64,000 bases of DNA from LMUY01 sp965199005 (GTDB lineage Bacteria > Pseudomonadota > Alphaproteobacteria > Acetobacterales > Acetobacteraceae), in NCBI GenBank assembly GCA_965199005.1, contig CBDAQK010000006.1, positions 992,001-1,056,000 of the forward strand. Direction: 5' to 3'. This document shows, piece after piece, positions 24,945-35,100 of this stretch. The position numbers and the translations under genes are program-made. The number at the start of each line of letters is the position of its first letter. Positions within the stretch are counted from its first letter, which is position 1. The notes under the pieces are model-generated. The model saw nothing but the letters and a program-made list of their open reading frames with translations. It was not told the DNA's origin and made no database searches.

Positions 24945-27134
24945 CTACGAGGCAGCGCAGAATACCATCTCCAACTCCGGGTTCATGTAGGACGCAGCCG
25001 TGGAGACGTTGCTGACCACGTGCAGCAGGATGTTGCACCGCGCCATCAGCCAGGCATCCCGCACGACCTCCCTGGCCATCTCCAGCGACCAGTTTCGCCG
25101 GTCGGCGGCAACGAGGTGCTGCAGTTGATGACCGTCCTGAACTTTTTCAGCCGCCGTCAGCCGATCGAAACTGCTGTCCTCGGCCTCATGGGTGCGGCGG
25201 ACATCGGCGAGATAGACGACCCGGTCGCCAAACTCCGCACGGAACCGCTCGACCACCCGGTCCTGATCGGTTGCGAGGAATACCGTCCAGCCATCCTCTC
25301 CCAGCGCGCGGTCCGCTATTTCGGCCCGGATCCGGTCGATATAGGCATCCTCGTGCGCAATGACCCCGCCGGGCTGCTCGACCGTGTGGCTCGGGTGGCG
25401 AACATGGGCCCCGATCACGAAGCGGCCGGTAAAATGGCGGGTTGAGAAGGCATCCACATCAGCCTGCAGCGGCGCGCGAAGCTTGATGTGGCGGGCGAAC
25501 ACGGCGTGGTATTGCCGGCGCCAGGCGGCGAAGGGGCGGCTTTTATACAGCCTGTAGGCATGCACGTAGGTCATTTGCGGCTCGCACCGCTCATTATGGA
25601 TGAAGTGCGGGCGCACGGCGCGCCGGTACAGTACCGCCGGGTCGTTCAACTCGGCGTCGGTGAAACCGAAAGGCGGTTCAAACAGATGGCACCAGACATT
25701 GCCGTCCTCCGGCTGGCCGTAGCAGAAACTGACCATCCGTTCCGTGCCCTTGCGCGCCAGCATGCGGCCCACATCCCAGTCGGGCAGCACGGCATGACAG
25801 CGCCCTTCCCGCTGCTGCCATACCAGATGGCTGATATAGGCGTTGAAGACCGAGAAGAACCCGCCGTCATGCGCCAGTTGGACAACGCGGTTGACGTGGG
25901 CGAGGCGGCCGGCGCGCGGGCCTAGCTGGGCCTTCACCACCGCCCGGGCCGCCGACGGCAAGACGACCGCAGGCGAAGCGCGGACTGGCCGGCGAAATCG
26001 CGGCAGCATCTCATCAACCAGGGACGCGAACGCGGTTGCCAGCCCGTCGAAGCTCCAATCCGCCGCGGCGGCCCGGCGGTCGCGGATGGTCCGCTCGAAT
26101 TCTGGGGACAGGACGAAATCGCGCGCGACATGCAGGGTGCGTTCGACGTCGCGTGCGGTCACGGCATGCTGGCGTCCGAAGACGGCGCCATCGATCTCCG
26201 GATAGCGGGCGGCAACATCGAGGGTGGCTGGAATCATGAAGATGCCGGGGTGGCCGGCCAAATCCCGATGGCCGCCGACATCGGACAGCACCAGGGCGCA
26301 TCCAAAGGCCAGGGCCTCCCGCGGCCCGATCGAATACGCCTCGCCACGCGAGCAATTCACCAGCACGTCGAAAGAGCGGATCAGCCGGTCCTTCTCCGCC
26401 GCCGGTAGCTGCGCATGCGTCACCGTGACGTTGGTGCCGCCAATATCCTGGATCAGCCCCACGACCCGGTCCTTGGTGTCACCAAAGCTCAGGTTGGAAT
26501 GCAGCACCAGATCGACATCCGGACGGCCAGCAAAGGCGCGGAGGAACCCCTCGGTCAGAGTGTCGACGCCTTTGCGCGGGTGGAAGGCGGCCACCGAGCC
26601 AAACCGGACGCGGCCAGCCCGGCGGCGAGGGGCCGGTTGGGCCAGGCTGGCGGCCAGGTCGAGCGGGATCGGCAGGCACGCGCAAGGCGTGGTCACGCCA
26701 GACCGGGCCGCCGTGTCCATCACGTGCGGGCTGGTGGTGAGGACGAGGTCGAACCGGTGGTTCAGGATTTGCACCCACATCTCCGGCAACTCGTCCGAAT
26801 CGAAGACGATCCAGGCGATCCGCAACACGCCCTCCGGCACCAGCAGGAAGTTGCGGTCGTGCGACCCGTTCCACAGCACATCGCAGAACAGGACGGCCTT
26901 CACGGGTGCCAGGTCGGCGCAGACCGGCATGCGGCGGCCGTTCGGGAGGCTGATGGCAGCCTCCCGCCGAAGGTGCGGCTCGGTTGGTAGGATGCAGGTG
27001 GGATAGGCCCGGGATAGTATCTCGCAGGCGGCATAGGTCATGGCGCCGATACCGGTGGTGAAATCACACCGACCGATGACGCAAATCTCTGCCGCGTCGT
27101 TGCCGAGCGTCACAGACCCGGCGGGCGGTGGCAT
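24945..27134 (-). CDS. Two-domain glycosyltransferase: GT4 domain plus fucosyltransferase/NodZ-like domain
   Basis: 729-residue cytoplasmic enzyme. ATG at 27134 sits in a TGATG overlap with fkbM; longer starts (27188, 27320) would lie in that gene. Residues about 20-410 are a GT-B glycosyltransferase of GT4 type (RFGSVAAFHPRKGVDTLTEG, then NCSRGEAYSIGPREALAFGC with the donor-binding Glu pair and VLSDVGGHRDL). Residues about 480-725 look like O-fucosyltransferase/NodZ folds: FVIGAHVRHPSHT with H-x-R, VFLATDQDRVVERF, and LMARCNILLHVVSNVSTAAS. With manC and fkbM it likely decorates a surface polysaccharide; acceptors are unknown. Confidence 0.82.
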   Translation of the reverse strand: MPPPAGSVTLGNDAAEICVIGRCDFTTGIGAMTYAACEILSRAYPTCILPTEPHLRREAAISLPNGRRMPVCADLAPVKAVLFCDVLWNGSHDRNFLLVPEGVLRIAWIVFDSDELPEMWVQILNHRFDLVLTTSPHVMDTAARSGVTTPCACLPIPLDLAASLAQPAPRRRAGRVRFGSVAAFHPRKGVDTLTEGFLRAFAGRPDVDLVLHSNLSFGDTKDRVVGLIQDIGGTNVTVTHAQLPAAEKDRLIRSFDVLVNCSRGEAYSIGPREALAFGCALVLSDVGGHRDLAGHPGIFMIPATLDVAARYPEIDGAVFGRQHAVTARDVERTLHVARDFVLSPEFERTIRDRRAAAADWSFDGLATAFASLVDEMLPRFRRPVRASPAVVLPSAARAVVKAQLGPRAGRLAHVNRVVQLAHDGGFFSVFNAYISHLVWQQREGRCHAVLPDWDVGRMLARKGTERMVSFCYGQPEDGNVWCHLFEPPFGFTDAELNDPAVLYRRAVRPHFIHNERCEPQMTYVHAYRLYKSRPFAAWRRQYHAVFARHIKLRAPLQADVDAFSTRHFTGRFVIGAHVRHPSHTVEQPGGVIAHEDAYIDRIRAEIADRALGEDGWTVFLATDQDRVVERFRAEFGDRVVYLADVRRTHEAEDSSFDRLTAAEKVQDGHQLQHLVAADRRNWSLEMAREVVRDAWLMARCNILLHVVSNVSTAASYMNPELEMVFCAAS

Positions 27135-28186
27135 CACCGCAGGCGGCCCATCCGCACCAACGCGCGCAAGGGGGCCGTTATCCGCCATGACGTGCTGGCA
27201 TACACCGCCCGTATCTCGGCTTGGGACGCTGTGGCCGCCTGTTCGGCCCGCGTGTTCGCCTGGTCGATGAGCGTCTGCCGGTCGCTCGCCAGGACGCTGG
27301 CCAGGCGGTTGCTCTCCCACATTTCCTGCGTCGCATGGTCCAGTTCGGCCGTCAGCCGTGCCGTGACGTCTTCCAGTTGGGTCTGGCTTGCGACGGCCAA
27401 TTGCTCCGCCGCCGTGGCCCGGTCCGCCTGCCGCCGTAAATCTGCCGCCAATGCGCCGGCCTGCTCCTTCAAGCCGACCGCCTCCAGGCGGGCCTGGTGC
27501 TCAGAGTGGCGGACATAGCGGTCGAAGACATTGGGTGGCACTGCGAAGGCGGCGGCGAGTTCGGCATGCTCTTCGGCCAAATAGAAGCGGTTGAGCCCGT
27601 CGGCATACACCATGCTGTAGCGGTGCTCGAGCAACAGGCCCTCCCATTGGTCATGGGTGGGGATCGTCGTGTTCGCGACGGTTGCTTCCACCACGATGAT
27701 CCAGGGCCGCCAAGTCTCCAGGCCGGCCCCTTCCAGCGCGGCCCGTTCGGCGCCCTCTATGTCGATCTTGAGGAAGTGGATGGCGCCTTGCACGTGCTCG
27801 CGGCAGATATCGGCCAGCCGGCGAACAGGCACGCGCACGGTTTCGATCGAACGGCCCTCCTTGGCAAAGCTGTCGCGCATCGTCTCGCTGAAGGTCGAGA
27901 GGCCATTGCCGCCATCCACCAGGTAGAAAACCTGTTCGCCCTCATGGTCGCCGACAGCCAGGTTGAGGTTGACGTCACGCGGGCGCGCTGCCGCCAGCCG
28001 GGCGAAAGCGCCGGGTACTGGCTCGATGTTGATGCCCCGCCAGCCACGTTCGTAAAAGGCAAGGGTGACAGAATCGATCACCGGCTCGCTTGCGCCGAGA
28101 TCGATATAGAACCCTCCCTCGACCTGGTGCAGCGCGCGCCACAGCATCAGGTCCTCGAAATTCTGCGCGTAGGTGACGAACGCCAT
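27134..28186 (-). CDS. FkbM-family methyltransferase with coiled-coil tail
   Basis: 350-residue SAM-dependent methyltransferase of the FkbM type, which methylates sugar hydroxyls in many glycan clusters. Residues about 5-195 carry the fold: QNFEDLMLWRALHQ, FYIDLGASEPVIDSVTLAFY (SAM-binding), GWRGINIEPVPGAF, and FLKIDIEGAERAALEG (D-x-E-G block). Residues about 225-330 are Ala/Gln/Glu-rich and predicted coiled coil, ending in STSWRITAPLRALVRMGR, a tail often seen in glycosyltransferase clusters. It overlaps manC and the downstream glycosyltransferase by TGATG, so the three are co-translated. Confidence 0.92.
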   Translation of the reverse strand: MAFVTYAQNFEDLMLWRALHQVEGGFYIDLGASEPVIDSVTLAFYERGWRGINIEPVPGAFARLAAARPRDVNLNLAVGDHEGEQVFYLVDGGNGLSTFSETMRDSFAKEGRSIETVRVPVRRLADICREHVQGAIHFLKIDIEGAERAALEGAGLETWRPWIIVVEATVANTTIPTHDQWEGLLLEHRYSMVYADGLNRFYLAEEHAELAAAFAVPPNVFDRYVRHSEHQARLEAVGLKEQAGALAADLRRQADRATAAEQLAVASQTQLEDVTARLTAELDHATQEMWESNRLASVLASDRQTLIDQANTRAEQAATASQAEIRAVYASTSWRITAPLRALVRMGRLR

Positions 28187-29655
28187 CAGCTTCTGCCGTA
28201 GGTATCCTCGAAGCGGACGATGTCATCCTCCCCCAGATAGGAGCCGGACTGGACCTCGATCATGGTCAGCGGGATGCGACCTGGGTTGGATAACCGGTGG
28301 ACCGTCCCAAGCGGCAGATAGACACTTTCATTCTCCCGCACCAACTGCTCCTCCCCGTCCCTGGTGACGATGGCGGTCCCTTTCACGACGACCAAATGCT
28401 CAGCCCGGTGGAAGTGCTTCTGCAGGCTGAGTTGGTGCCCCGGGGTCACCACCAAGCGCTTCACCTGGAAGCGGTCGCCGCTAATCAGGCTCTCCGTGAA
28501 TCCCCAGGGACGATAGGACCGGTTATGCGCCACCGCCTCGTGGCGCCCGGCTTTCTTCAGCCGGTCCACGACCTTCTTGACGTCTTGCGCGCGGTCGCGG
28601 TGCATCGCCAGCACGGCATCCTCCGTCACGACGACAATGGCATCTTTCAGCCCGACCACGGCGGTCACGATGCCGTCGCTGCGGACGTAGCAATGGGTGG
28701 AGCCTTCCAGCAGCACGTCGCCGACGGCCACATTGCCGCTCTCGTCTTTGTCACCCAAATCCCAGAGCGCGCTCCACGATCCAACATCGGACCAGCGCAT
28801 GTCGGCGCGGACCACGGCAATCCGGTGGGTCTGCTCGGCCACGGCATAGTCGATACTGATATTGGGGCTGGACGCGAACGCCTCCGGCAGCAGGCGGATG
28901 AAGTCCAAGTCGCGGGCCGCACCCTCCAGCGCACGGCGCACTGCGGACAGGACGGCCGGGGCGTGCAGCTGCAGCTCCTCCAGCATCGTCTCTGCGGTGA
29001 AGACGAACATGCCGGCATTCCACAGGGCGCCCTCCGCCACGAGAACGGCTGCGGTTTCCGCATTCGGCTTTTCGATGAAACGGGCGACCGCATGGACGCC
29101 GGGCACATCGGCGATTGCCTCCCCTACCGCCATGTAACCATAGCCCGTTTCGGGCCCGGTCGCCCGCATCCCGAGGGTGACGATCCGGCCGGCCCGGGCG
29201 CCTGCGACCGCCGTTGCCAGGATCGCGTGCAGCTGGTCCAAATCGCCGATCGCGGCGTCGGCGGGCATCATCCAGATCACCGCCTGGGGATCGGTCTGCG
29301 CCACCAGCAGCGCCGCCGCGGCCACCGCCGGGGCAGAATTGCGGCCGACCGGCTCCAGCACGATGCGCGCGTCCACCATTCCTGCATCCCGCAGCTGTTC
29401 AGCGACGAGGAAGCGGTGCTCCTGATTGCAGACGATGACGGGGGCGGCAAAGCCTGGGCCACGCCCGCGCAACGCCGTCTCCACGATCATCGAACGATCG
29501 TGGTTCAAGAGGCCCCAGAATTGCTTTGGGAAGCTTTCGCGGGAGACGGGCCAAAGCCGGCTGCCAGACCCGCCGGACAGGATGACCGGGACCACGTGGC
29601 TCAAAACGCTGCTGTCAAGGGCGAGCGGCGTCGGCGTAGGCGCGTTCGTATCCAT
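28186..29655 (-). CDS. manC: Mannose-1-phosphate guanylyltransferase / mannose-6-phosphate isomerase
   Basis: Bifunctional type-II enzyme that makes GDP-mannose, donor for mannose, fucose and rhamnose derivatives in surface glycans. 489 residues. The nucleotidyltransferase half begins with VVPVILSGGSGSRLWPVSRE (P-loop-like signature at residues 28-36), with FIEKPNAETA and NAGMFVFTAETM. The cupin isomerase half (about 375-489) has YRPWGFTESL, LQKHFHRAEHLVVVKGTA and LGTVHRLSNPG with its metal ligands. It is first in the operon with fkbM and the two-domain glycosyltransferase. Confidence 0.97.
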   Translation of the reverse strand: MDTNAPTPTPLALDSSVLSHVVPVILSGGSGSRLWPVSRESFPKQFWGLLNHDRSMIVETALRGRGPGFAAPVIVCNQEHRFLVAEQLRDAGMVDARIVLEPVGRNSAPAVAAAALLVAQTDPQAVIWMMPADAAIGDLDQLHAILATAVAGARAGRIVTLGMRATGPETGYGYMAVGEAIADVPGVHAVARFIEKPNAETAAVLVAEGALWNAGMFVFTAETMLEELQLHAPAVLSAVRRALEGAARDLDFIRLLPEAFASSPNISIDYAVAEQTHRIAVVRADMRWSDVGSWSALWDLGDKDESGNVAVGDVLLEGSTHCYVRSDGIVTAVVGLKDAIVVVTEDAVLAMHRDRAQDVKKVVDRLKKAGRHEAVAHNRSYRPWGFTESLISGDRFQVKRLVVTPGHQLSLQKHFHRAEHLVVVKGTAIVTRDGEEQLVRENESVYLPLGTVHRLSNPGRIPLTMIEVQSGSYLGEDDIVRFEDTYGRS

Positions 29656-29792
29656 GAAAACTCCAGCGGGGCGTTATCCAAACCGTCCGTAGCGGGGGTA
29701 GTCCCTATTGTCTATGTTTCTGCCCTGGGTGCTTCGTCTTGCCCGGACGAATGCGCGCGCTCATGCTCGCAGCCGCAGCATGGAGCCGATCG

Positions 29793-30971
29793 ATGGACCG
29801 CCCAAACGACCCGCAACGCCAGATCGCCGCCCACGCCGCGGCGCTCGAGCCTTATTTGATCGCCATCCGCCGCGACCTGCATTCCCATCCCGAGCTGGCG
29901 TTCATGGAAACCCGGACGGCCGGCGTGGTCGCTGCCGAACTGACCCGGCTTGGCATCCCGCACCGCACCGGGATCGGCAAAACCGGCGTGGTCGGCACCA
30001 TCGAAGGTGGCTCGCCGGGGCCCACGCTCGCCATCCGGGCCGATATGGATGCGCTGCCGATCGCGGAGCAAACGGGGCTCCCATTTGCCAGCACGGTTCC
30101 GGGGCTGATGCATGCCTGTGGCCACGACATTCATACCACCACCTTGGTCGGCGTGGCGGAGGTGCTGGCGCGCATGGCCCCGCAACTCCGCGGCACGGTG
30201 AAGCTGATCTTTCAGCCAGCGGAGGAGGCCGGAGGCGGTGCGGCGGCGATGATGGCGGACGGCGCGTTGGACGGCGTGGACATGGCGGTGGGTTTCCATA
30301 ACCATCCGGACATGGCAGTTGGCCAATTCGGCTACGTCCGCGGCGCCTCGCTGGCCAGCGTCGACACGTTCGACATCACGGTCCATGGCAAATCCGGCCA
30401 CGCCGCCTACCCCCATACCACCGTCGACCCCATCATGGCGGCGGCCAGCCTGGTGATGCAGCTGCAGACGGTGGTGAGCCGCGAGATCGCGCCGACGCGG
30501 CCTGCCGTGGTGACGGTCGGCACCATCCAGGGTGGCATGGCGCACAACATCATCCCCGATAGCGTGCTGCTGAAGGGGACGGTGCGTACCTTGCACCCTG
30601 ACACACGGATCCAGGCGGAGGAGGCGATCCGCCGCCTCTGTGCCGGGGTTGGCACGGGCATGCGGGTGCGGGTGGACGTGCAATACAACCATCTTTGCCC
30701 GCCGCTGGTGAACGACGACGGCATGATCGACCGCGGCATGGCCTCGATCCGTGCGCAGCTGGGCGACGTAGTGACCGAAGGGCAGGCGAGCCTTGGCGGC
30801 GAGGATTTCGCCATGATGGCGGAGGTCGTCCCGGGCCTGCAAATCCGCATCGGTTCCGCGGCGCCGGGGCGGGACGACAAGCTGCATAATTCCGACTACC
30901 AGCCGGACGAGCGATGCCTCGTCTCCGGGGTCGAAGCCCTCTCTCGCGTGGCTTTGGACCTGCTGTCATGA
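29793..30971 (+). CDS. M20-family amidohydrolase (hippurate hydrolase-like)
   Basis: 392-residue metallo-amidohydrolase of the peptidase M20D group, which removes acyl groups from amino acids or indole-type conjugates. Zinc-site motifs are complete: IRRDLHSHPELAF, IRADMDALPI, HACGHDIHTTTLVG with Cys and His ligands, FQPAEEAGGGAAAMM and, at the end, ASLGGEDFAMMAEVVPG. Start ATG at 29793 has GGAG 8 bases upstream; the earlier in-frame ATG codons give a poor N-terminus. It is coupled to the next gene by ATGA and divergent from manC. Confidence 0.93.
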   Translation: MDRPNDPQRQIAAHAAALEPYLIAIRRDLHSHPELAFMETRTAGVVAAELTRLGIPHRTGIGKTGVVGTIEGGSPGPTLAIRADMDALPIAEQTGLPFASTVPGLMHACGHDIHTTTLVGVAEVLARMAPQLRGTVKLIFQPAEEAGGGAAAMMADGALDGVDMAVGFHNHPDMAVGQFGYVRGASLASVDTFDITVHGKSGHAAYPHTTVDPIMAAASLVMQLQTVVSREIAPTRPAVVTVGTIQGGMAHNIIPDSVLLKGTVRTLHPDTRIQAEEAIRRLCAGVGTGMRVRVDVQYNHLCPPLVNDDGMIDRGMASIRAQLGDVVTEGQASLGGEDFAMMAEVVPGLQIRIGSAAPGRDDKLHNSDYQPDERCLVSGVEALSRVALDLLS

Positions 30972-31942
30972 AGATTTGCGTGGTCGGAGCCGGTGCGGTG
31001 GGGGGCCACATCGCCGCGCGGATGGCGCGCGGCGGCGCGGACGTGTCCGTGGTCGCGCGCGGCCCGCATCTGGCGGCGATGCAGGCGCGCGGGTTGGAAA
31101 TCCACGCGACCGACGCCACCTTCACGGTGCCGGTGACCGCCGTGCAGGACCCGGCCCTGCTTGGCCCGCAGGACGCCGTCATCGTGAGCCTGAAGGCACC
31201 GAGCCTGCCGGCGATGGCACCCGCCATCGCACCCTTGCTGGGGCCGCAAACGGCGGTGGTGTTCGCGCTGAACGGCATTCCATGGTGGTATTTCTATAAG
31301 GAAGGAAGTGTTCACGACGGATTCCGGCTGGACCGTTTGGACCCTGGCGGCGTGATATGGGACGCGATCGGGCCGCAGCGTGTGATTGGTGGTGTGATCA
31401 GCTCGGCTTGCACGGTGGTGGCGCCCGGGGTGATCGAGGTTGCCAATGCCGTCAGCCGCATCACGCTGGGTGAGCCGGACGGCAGCCCCTCGGCGCGGGC
31501 CGAGGCGATTGGGGCCGCGATGATAGCTGGTGGCATGGAAGGCCCCGTGGTCTCGAACATCCGGACCAAGATTTGGGAGAAGCTGATGCTGAACATCGGC
31601 AGCGGGCCGATGGCCGTCCTGACGCAATCAACCGCGCGGGAGGTGTTCGTCGAGGACGCCTGCTGCGATGCGTTGCGGGCGATCGCCAGGGAGATCGAGG
31701 CGCTGTCCGCCGCGATGGGATGCCCGATCAAGCCCAACCCGGAGGCGCAGATCGCCGCGTCCCGCAAGCTGAGCCATACGTCGAGCATCGTGCAGGATTT
31801 GTTGCTTGGCCGCCCGATGGAGATCGACGGAATTTTCGCGATGCCGGTGGAATTGGCCCGGCTGGTGGGGGTGCCCACCCCGAGGCTGGACCTGTTGGTG
31901 GCGTTGGCTAAGGTTCGGGGGAGGGCGGCGGGGTTGTACTAG
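30968..31942 (+). CDS. panE: 2-dehydropantoate 2-reductase family protein
   Basis: 324-residue ketopantoate reductase-like enzyme (NADPH, step of pantothenate/CoA synthesis). Rossmann motif MKICVVGAGAVGGHIAARMA at the very start, then VIVSLKAPSLPAMAPAI and NGIPWWYFY, and the C-terminal helical domain with IWEKLMLNIGSGPM and the conserved Lys and Asn/Ser residues. Several genomes carry multiple paralogues acting on other 2-keto acids, and the coupling with an M20 amidohydrolase (ATGA overlap) makes a catabolic role possible, so the gene symbol is tentative. Confidence 0.85.
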   Translation: MKICVVGAGAVGGHIAARMARGGADVSVVARGPHLAAMQARGLEIHATDATFTVPVTAVQDPALLGPQDAVIVSLKAPSLPAMAPAIAPLLGPQTAVVFALNGIPWWYFYKEGSVHDGFRLDRLDPGGVIWDAIGPQRVIGGVISSACTVVAPGVIEVANAVSRITLGEPDGSPSARAEAIGAAMIAGGMEGPVVSNIRTKIWEKLMLNIGSGPMAVLTQSTAREVFVEDACCDALRAIAREIEALSAAMGCPIKPNPEAQIAASRKLSHTSSIVQDLLLGRPMEIDGIFAMPVELARLVGVPTPRLDLLVALAKVRGRAAGLY

Positions 31943-32129
31943 GTAGTTTCGTGAAGCCGGCGACGGATGCTCCACAACGGTTGATTGGCCCGCAAGCACG
32001 CGGATGGAAACGTGCGCGCTTTCAAGGCCGTTAAAGTTGTGTTAGCAATCAAGGCGTGTGAGCTGTTTAAACAACTTGTGCTGCTCCTCTTTTGACAGGG
32101 GTCGTCCTAGAAACAGGGGGATCACCGCC

Positions 32130-35100
32130 TTGAACCTTCCAAAACTATGGCTGTTCGTGGCAGGCCCAGGCGATACAGGTAGTGAAGCCGCAATTGTCGA
32201 GCGGTCGGCACGGGCGCTAAATGCCCATTACCAACGCGCCGAGAAGTTCGAACTAAAGGTTTTTCGGTACAATGGAAAAGGCAACCCTACCTCCTTTGGA
32301 GTGCGGGACGACGTGCAAAATAAACTTGACGAGAGACTTACGACAGACAACGCAGACATCGTCATTGTCGTATTTAATAATCAGCTTGGGACTAGAACGA
32401 ACCGAAATGGCCGTGACTATGAATCTTACAGTGCCTATGAGTTGGAAACTGCCTTGGAAGCTAGCGGCCTGAAAAAGCCACTTATAGGTGTCTTCCAATT
32501 TAATCCGCATACGCACGCGATAGAGCGGGAATACGGTCAATTACAGTTTCTTCCCCGAGAGGCGGCGGACGCGAAGTTCAAGGAATTGCTAGCACTTAGT
32601 GAACAGAGGCGACAGATACAAGATTACCTTGATCGCACACGGAAAAAGTTCGGCGGCCTCAGTGCTATGAAGTATGCCGACCCAGAGGTGTTCGAAAATC
32701 AAGTCAACCACTTCTTGGCAGACGCCTTGATAAGTTTCTCAGCTCGATCGCCAGACCTGGAAGAGTCGCAGAGGCCTGTCGTACCGCGCTCTGATCGTGA
32801 TAAATTTGTCGGGTACCCGTTTCGCAGTTTGCGATCGTTGGGATACGAGGATCACGACCTATTTCACGGTCGAGACGCGAAGGTAACGGAACTCGCCAGG
32901 CGCCTGACGGAACCGCACATGCGCTTTCTTTGCATTGCTGGGCCTTCCGGTGCTGGAAAGTCGTCTTTGGTCAAGGCGGGCTTGATTGGCGGCATGATTG
33001 CGCGGCGCCGGAGGGAAACGGACGGCTCGTTTTGGCTTATTGACATGAAACCGCAATCTGACCCGTTCATGTCTTTGGAGGCCGCAGTAGGGGCGATTGC
33101 ACGATGCTCCGATGGCCGGACGCAGACAAATAGTCCGATCCCAACCGATTACTTGAGAACGCTGCTAAAAGAGAGTTGCCACCGAAGTCAGCGCGACGCC
33201 GAGCTTGCGTTAGAAAGGTATCTTGTACAACCGCTGCGATCGTTGAGCGGCGATCATGAGCCGGAGATTTTGCTCGTTATCGATCAGCTCGAGGAATTAT
33301 GGACTAGGGCAGAAGACAGGGGAGAAAACCGCGAGGCATTCCTCAGATTGCTTGCAGCGACTGTGGCGTCCGGCAGGATGCGTGTTGTTACGACATTGCG
33401 CAGTGATCTCATCCCATTTCTCGAGGAGGTTCGCCTCGTTGCTGAAATCCTTGGCGGAGGAAGTGGAGCGATCGAGCATCTCACGCCGCCCACCATTCCC
33501 GCCGAACTGGAGCCGATGATCCGCGACACTGCCAAGGCAGGCGGCATCGAATTGGAAGAAGCCCTTGTCGGCGCGTTGCTGACTGACGCCGAAGGAGTGG
33601 GCCCATCGGCGCTGCCGTTGGTGGCGTTTACTTTGAGCGAGCTTGTACAGCGCGCGGCCGGTCGACCAGTGACATTCAGCGCTTATTATGCAATCGGCCG
33701 TCTGCCCGGCGCGATCGAGAACACGGTGCGGTCCGCACTCGAACGGTCTTTGGCGAGCACGTCAGAGCGTGATCTGATTATGCTATTCACGCGTCTCGTT
33801 GGGGTCCGTGATGTGACGCCCGAGCCGGTCCCGGTGCGCGAACTCCGCCGCAAGACCGACCTGACGGCGCACGGCGTCAGCGCCGCGCTCGTCGAGGCAT
33901 TGATCCAGGCGCGCGTGCTGCATGTCGGCGGAGCGGGTGGCGACATGGTGTCCCTGGCGCACGACGCTCTATTCCAGAAATGGCAGCCGTTAAAGGATTG
34001 GGTGGCCGGCAACCGCATCGAGCTTGCGTTTCGGGCGGCTCTGCGGCGGGATGCCGAGGAATGGAGCCGGCACGGCGCTAAGCGCCTGCGCTTCGTCAAG
34101 CTTGGCCCTGAAGCACTCGAAGACGCCCAAGCGCGGGTTGACGATCGGCCGGATTTGTTCCGCGACGAGAAGTTGATCGAGGCCTATCTGCGGGCTGCAG
34201 CACGCCGGCAGGACAAGGTTAAATTCATTGGAGCAATCAACGCCAATTCGGTTGGGGAGGCGATGGATGCTTGGGAGCGGCAAGGAGGCGATCTCGGCCT
34301 TGAGCGGTATGAAGACCGGGGCACAGATGCAGGGCAGTTGCGGCCGGGAATCTACGCCTCCGTTACTGGTCAGGATGGTCCAGACGAGGCGCCGGCGACA
34401 TCAGTTGAGGCGCAAGCGCCGACTTCAAAAGATGGTAAAGACGAAGCAGCGGCAGAGCAGTTCGCCGGGGGCGCCAGGGAGATGCAACAGCGCGACGACG
34501 CGCTGCGCGCATCAATATTCCAAGATCCAAAAAATCGCGAAGTCCGGGTAACCCGCGGTAGAGGCCCCATGCACTTTGCTGCCATGTTCGGCCACCTAGC
34601 GATCGTCCGGCGCCTCATTGCCTTGGGCGAGTCACCACGCCAGAAAACGGATGGCGGTCATGCGGTGTTGAGTGACGCCGCCTATGGCGGCCACTTGGAG
34701 ACGGTCCGTTTTCTGATTGAGGAAGTCGGTGCGGATCCGAAAGATCCGGCTGCTGATAACAGTCAGGCCATTTTATGGGCGTGCCAACGGGGGCACGAGA
34801 AGGTCGTCGACTACCTTCTGTCGCATGGAGCGAGTTTTGCCATGCAGGTTGACGAGGGTTGGACATGCCTGACGGAGGCGGCTAGTGGCGGACATCTTCA
34901 TCTGGTGCGCCGGCTTATCGAGCAGGAGGATTTCGACCCCGACCAAGCGACCATCCATGGGATAACCGCGCTCATGCAGGCCGCAGGTGGAAAGCATGCC
35001 CGGCACCTAGATGTCACGCGATATCTTTGTGAAGAGGCGCATGTCAATCGTCTGGCCGCCGACGTCAATAATCGAAGCGCTCTGCATTGGGCGTCGTTCG

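Noticed and set aside
28297..29859. 520-residue plus-strand frame opposite manC
   Set aside because: Shadow of manC; composition is His/Arg/Asp-rich and without motifs, and manC is complete on the other strand.
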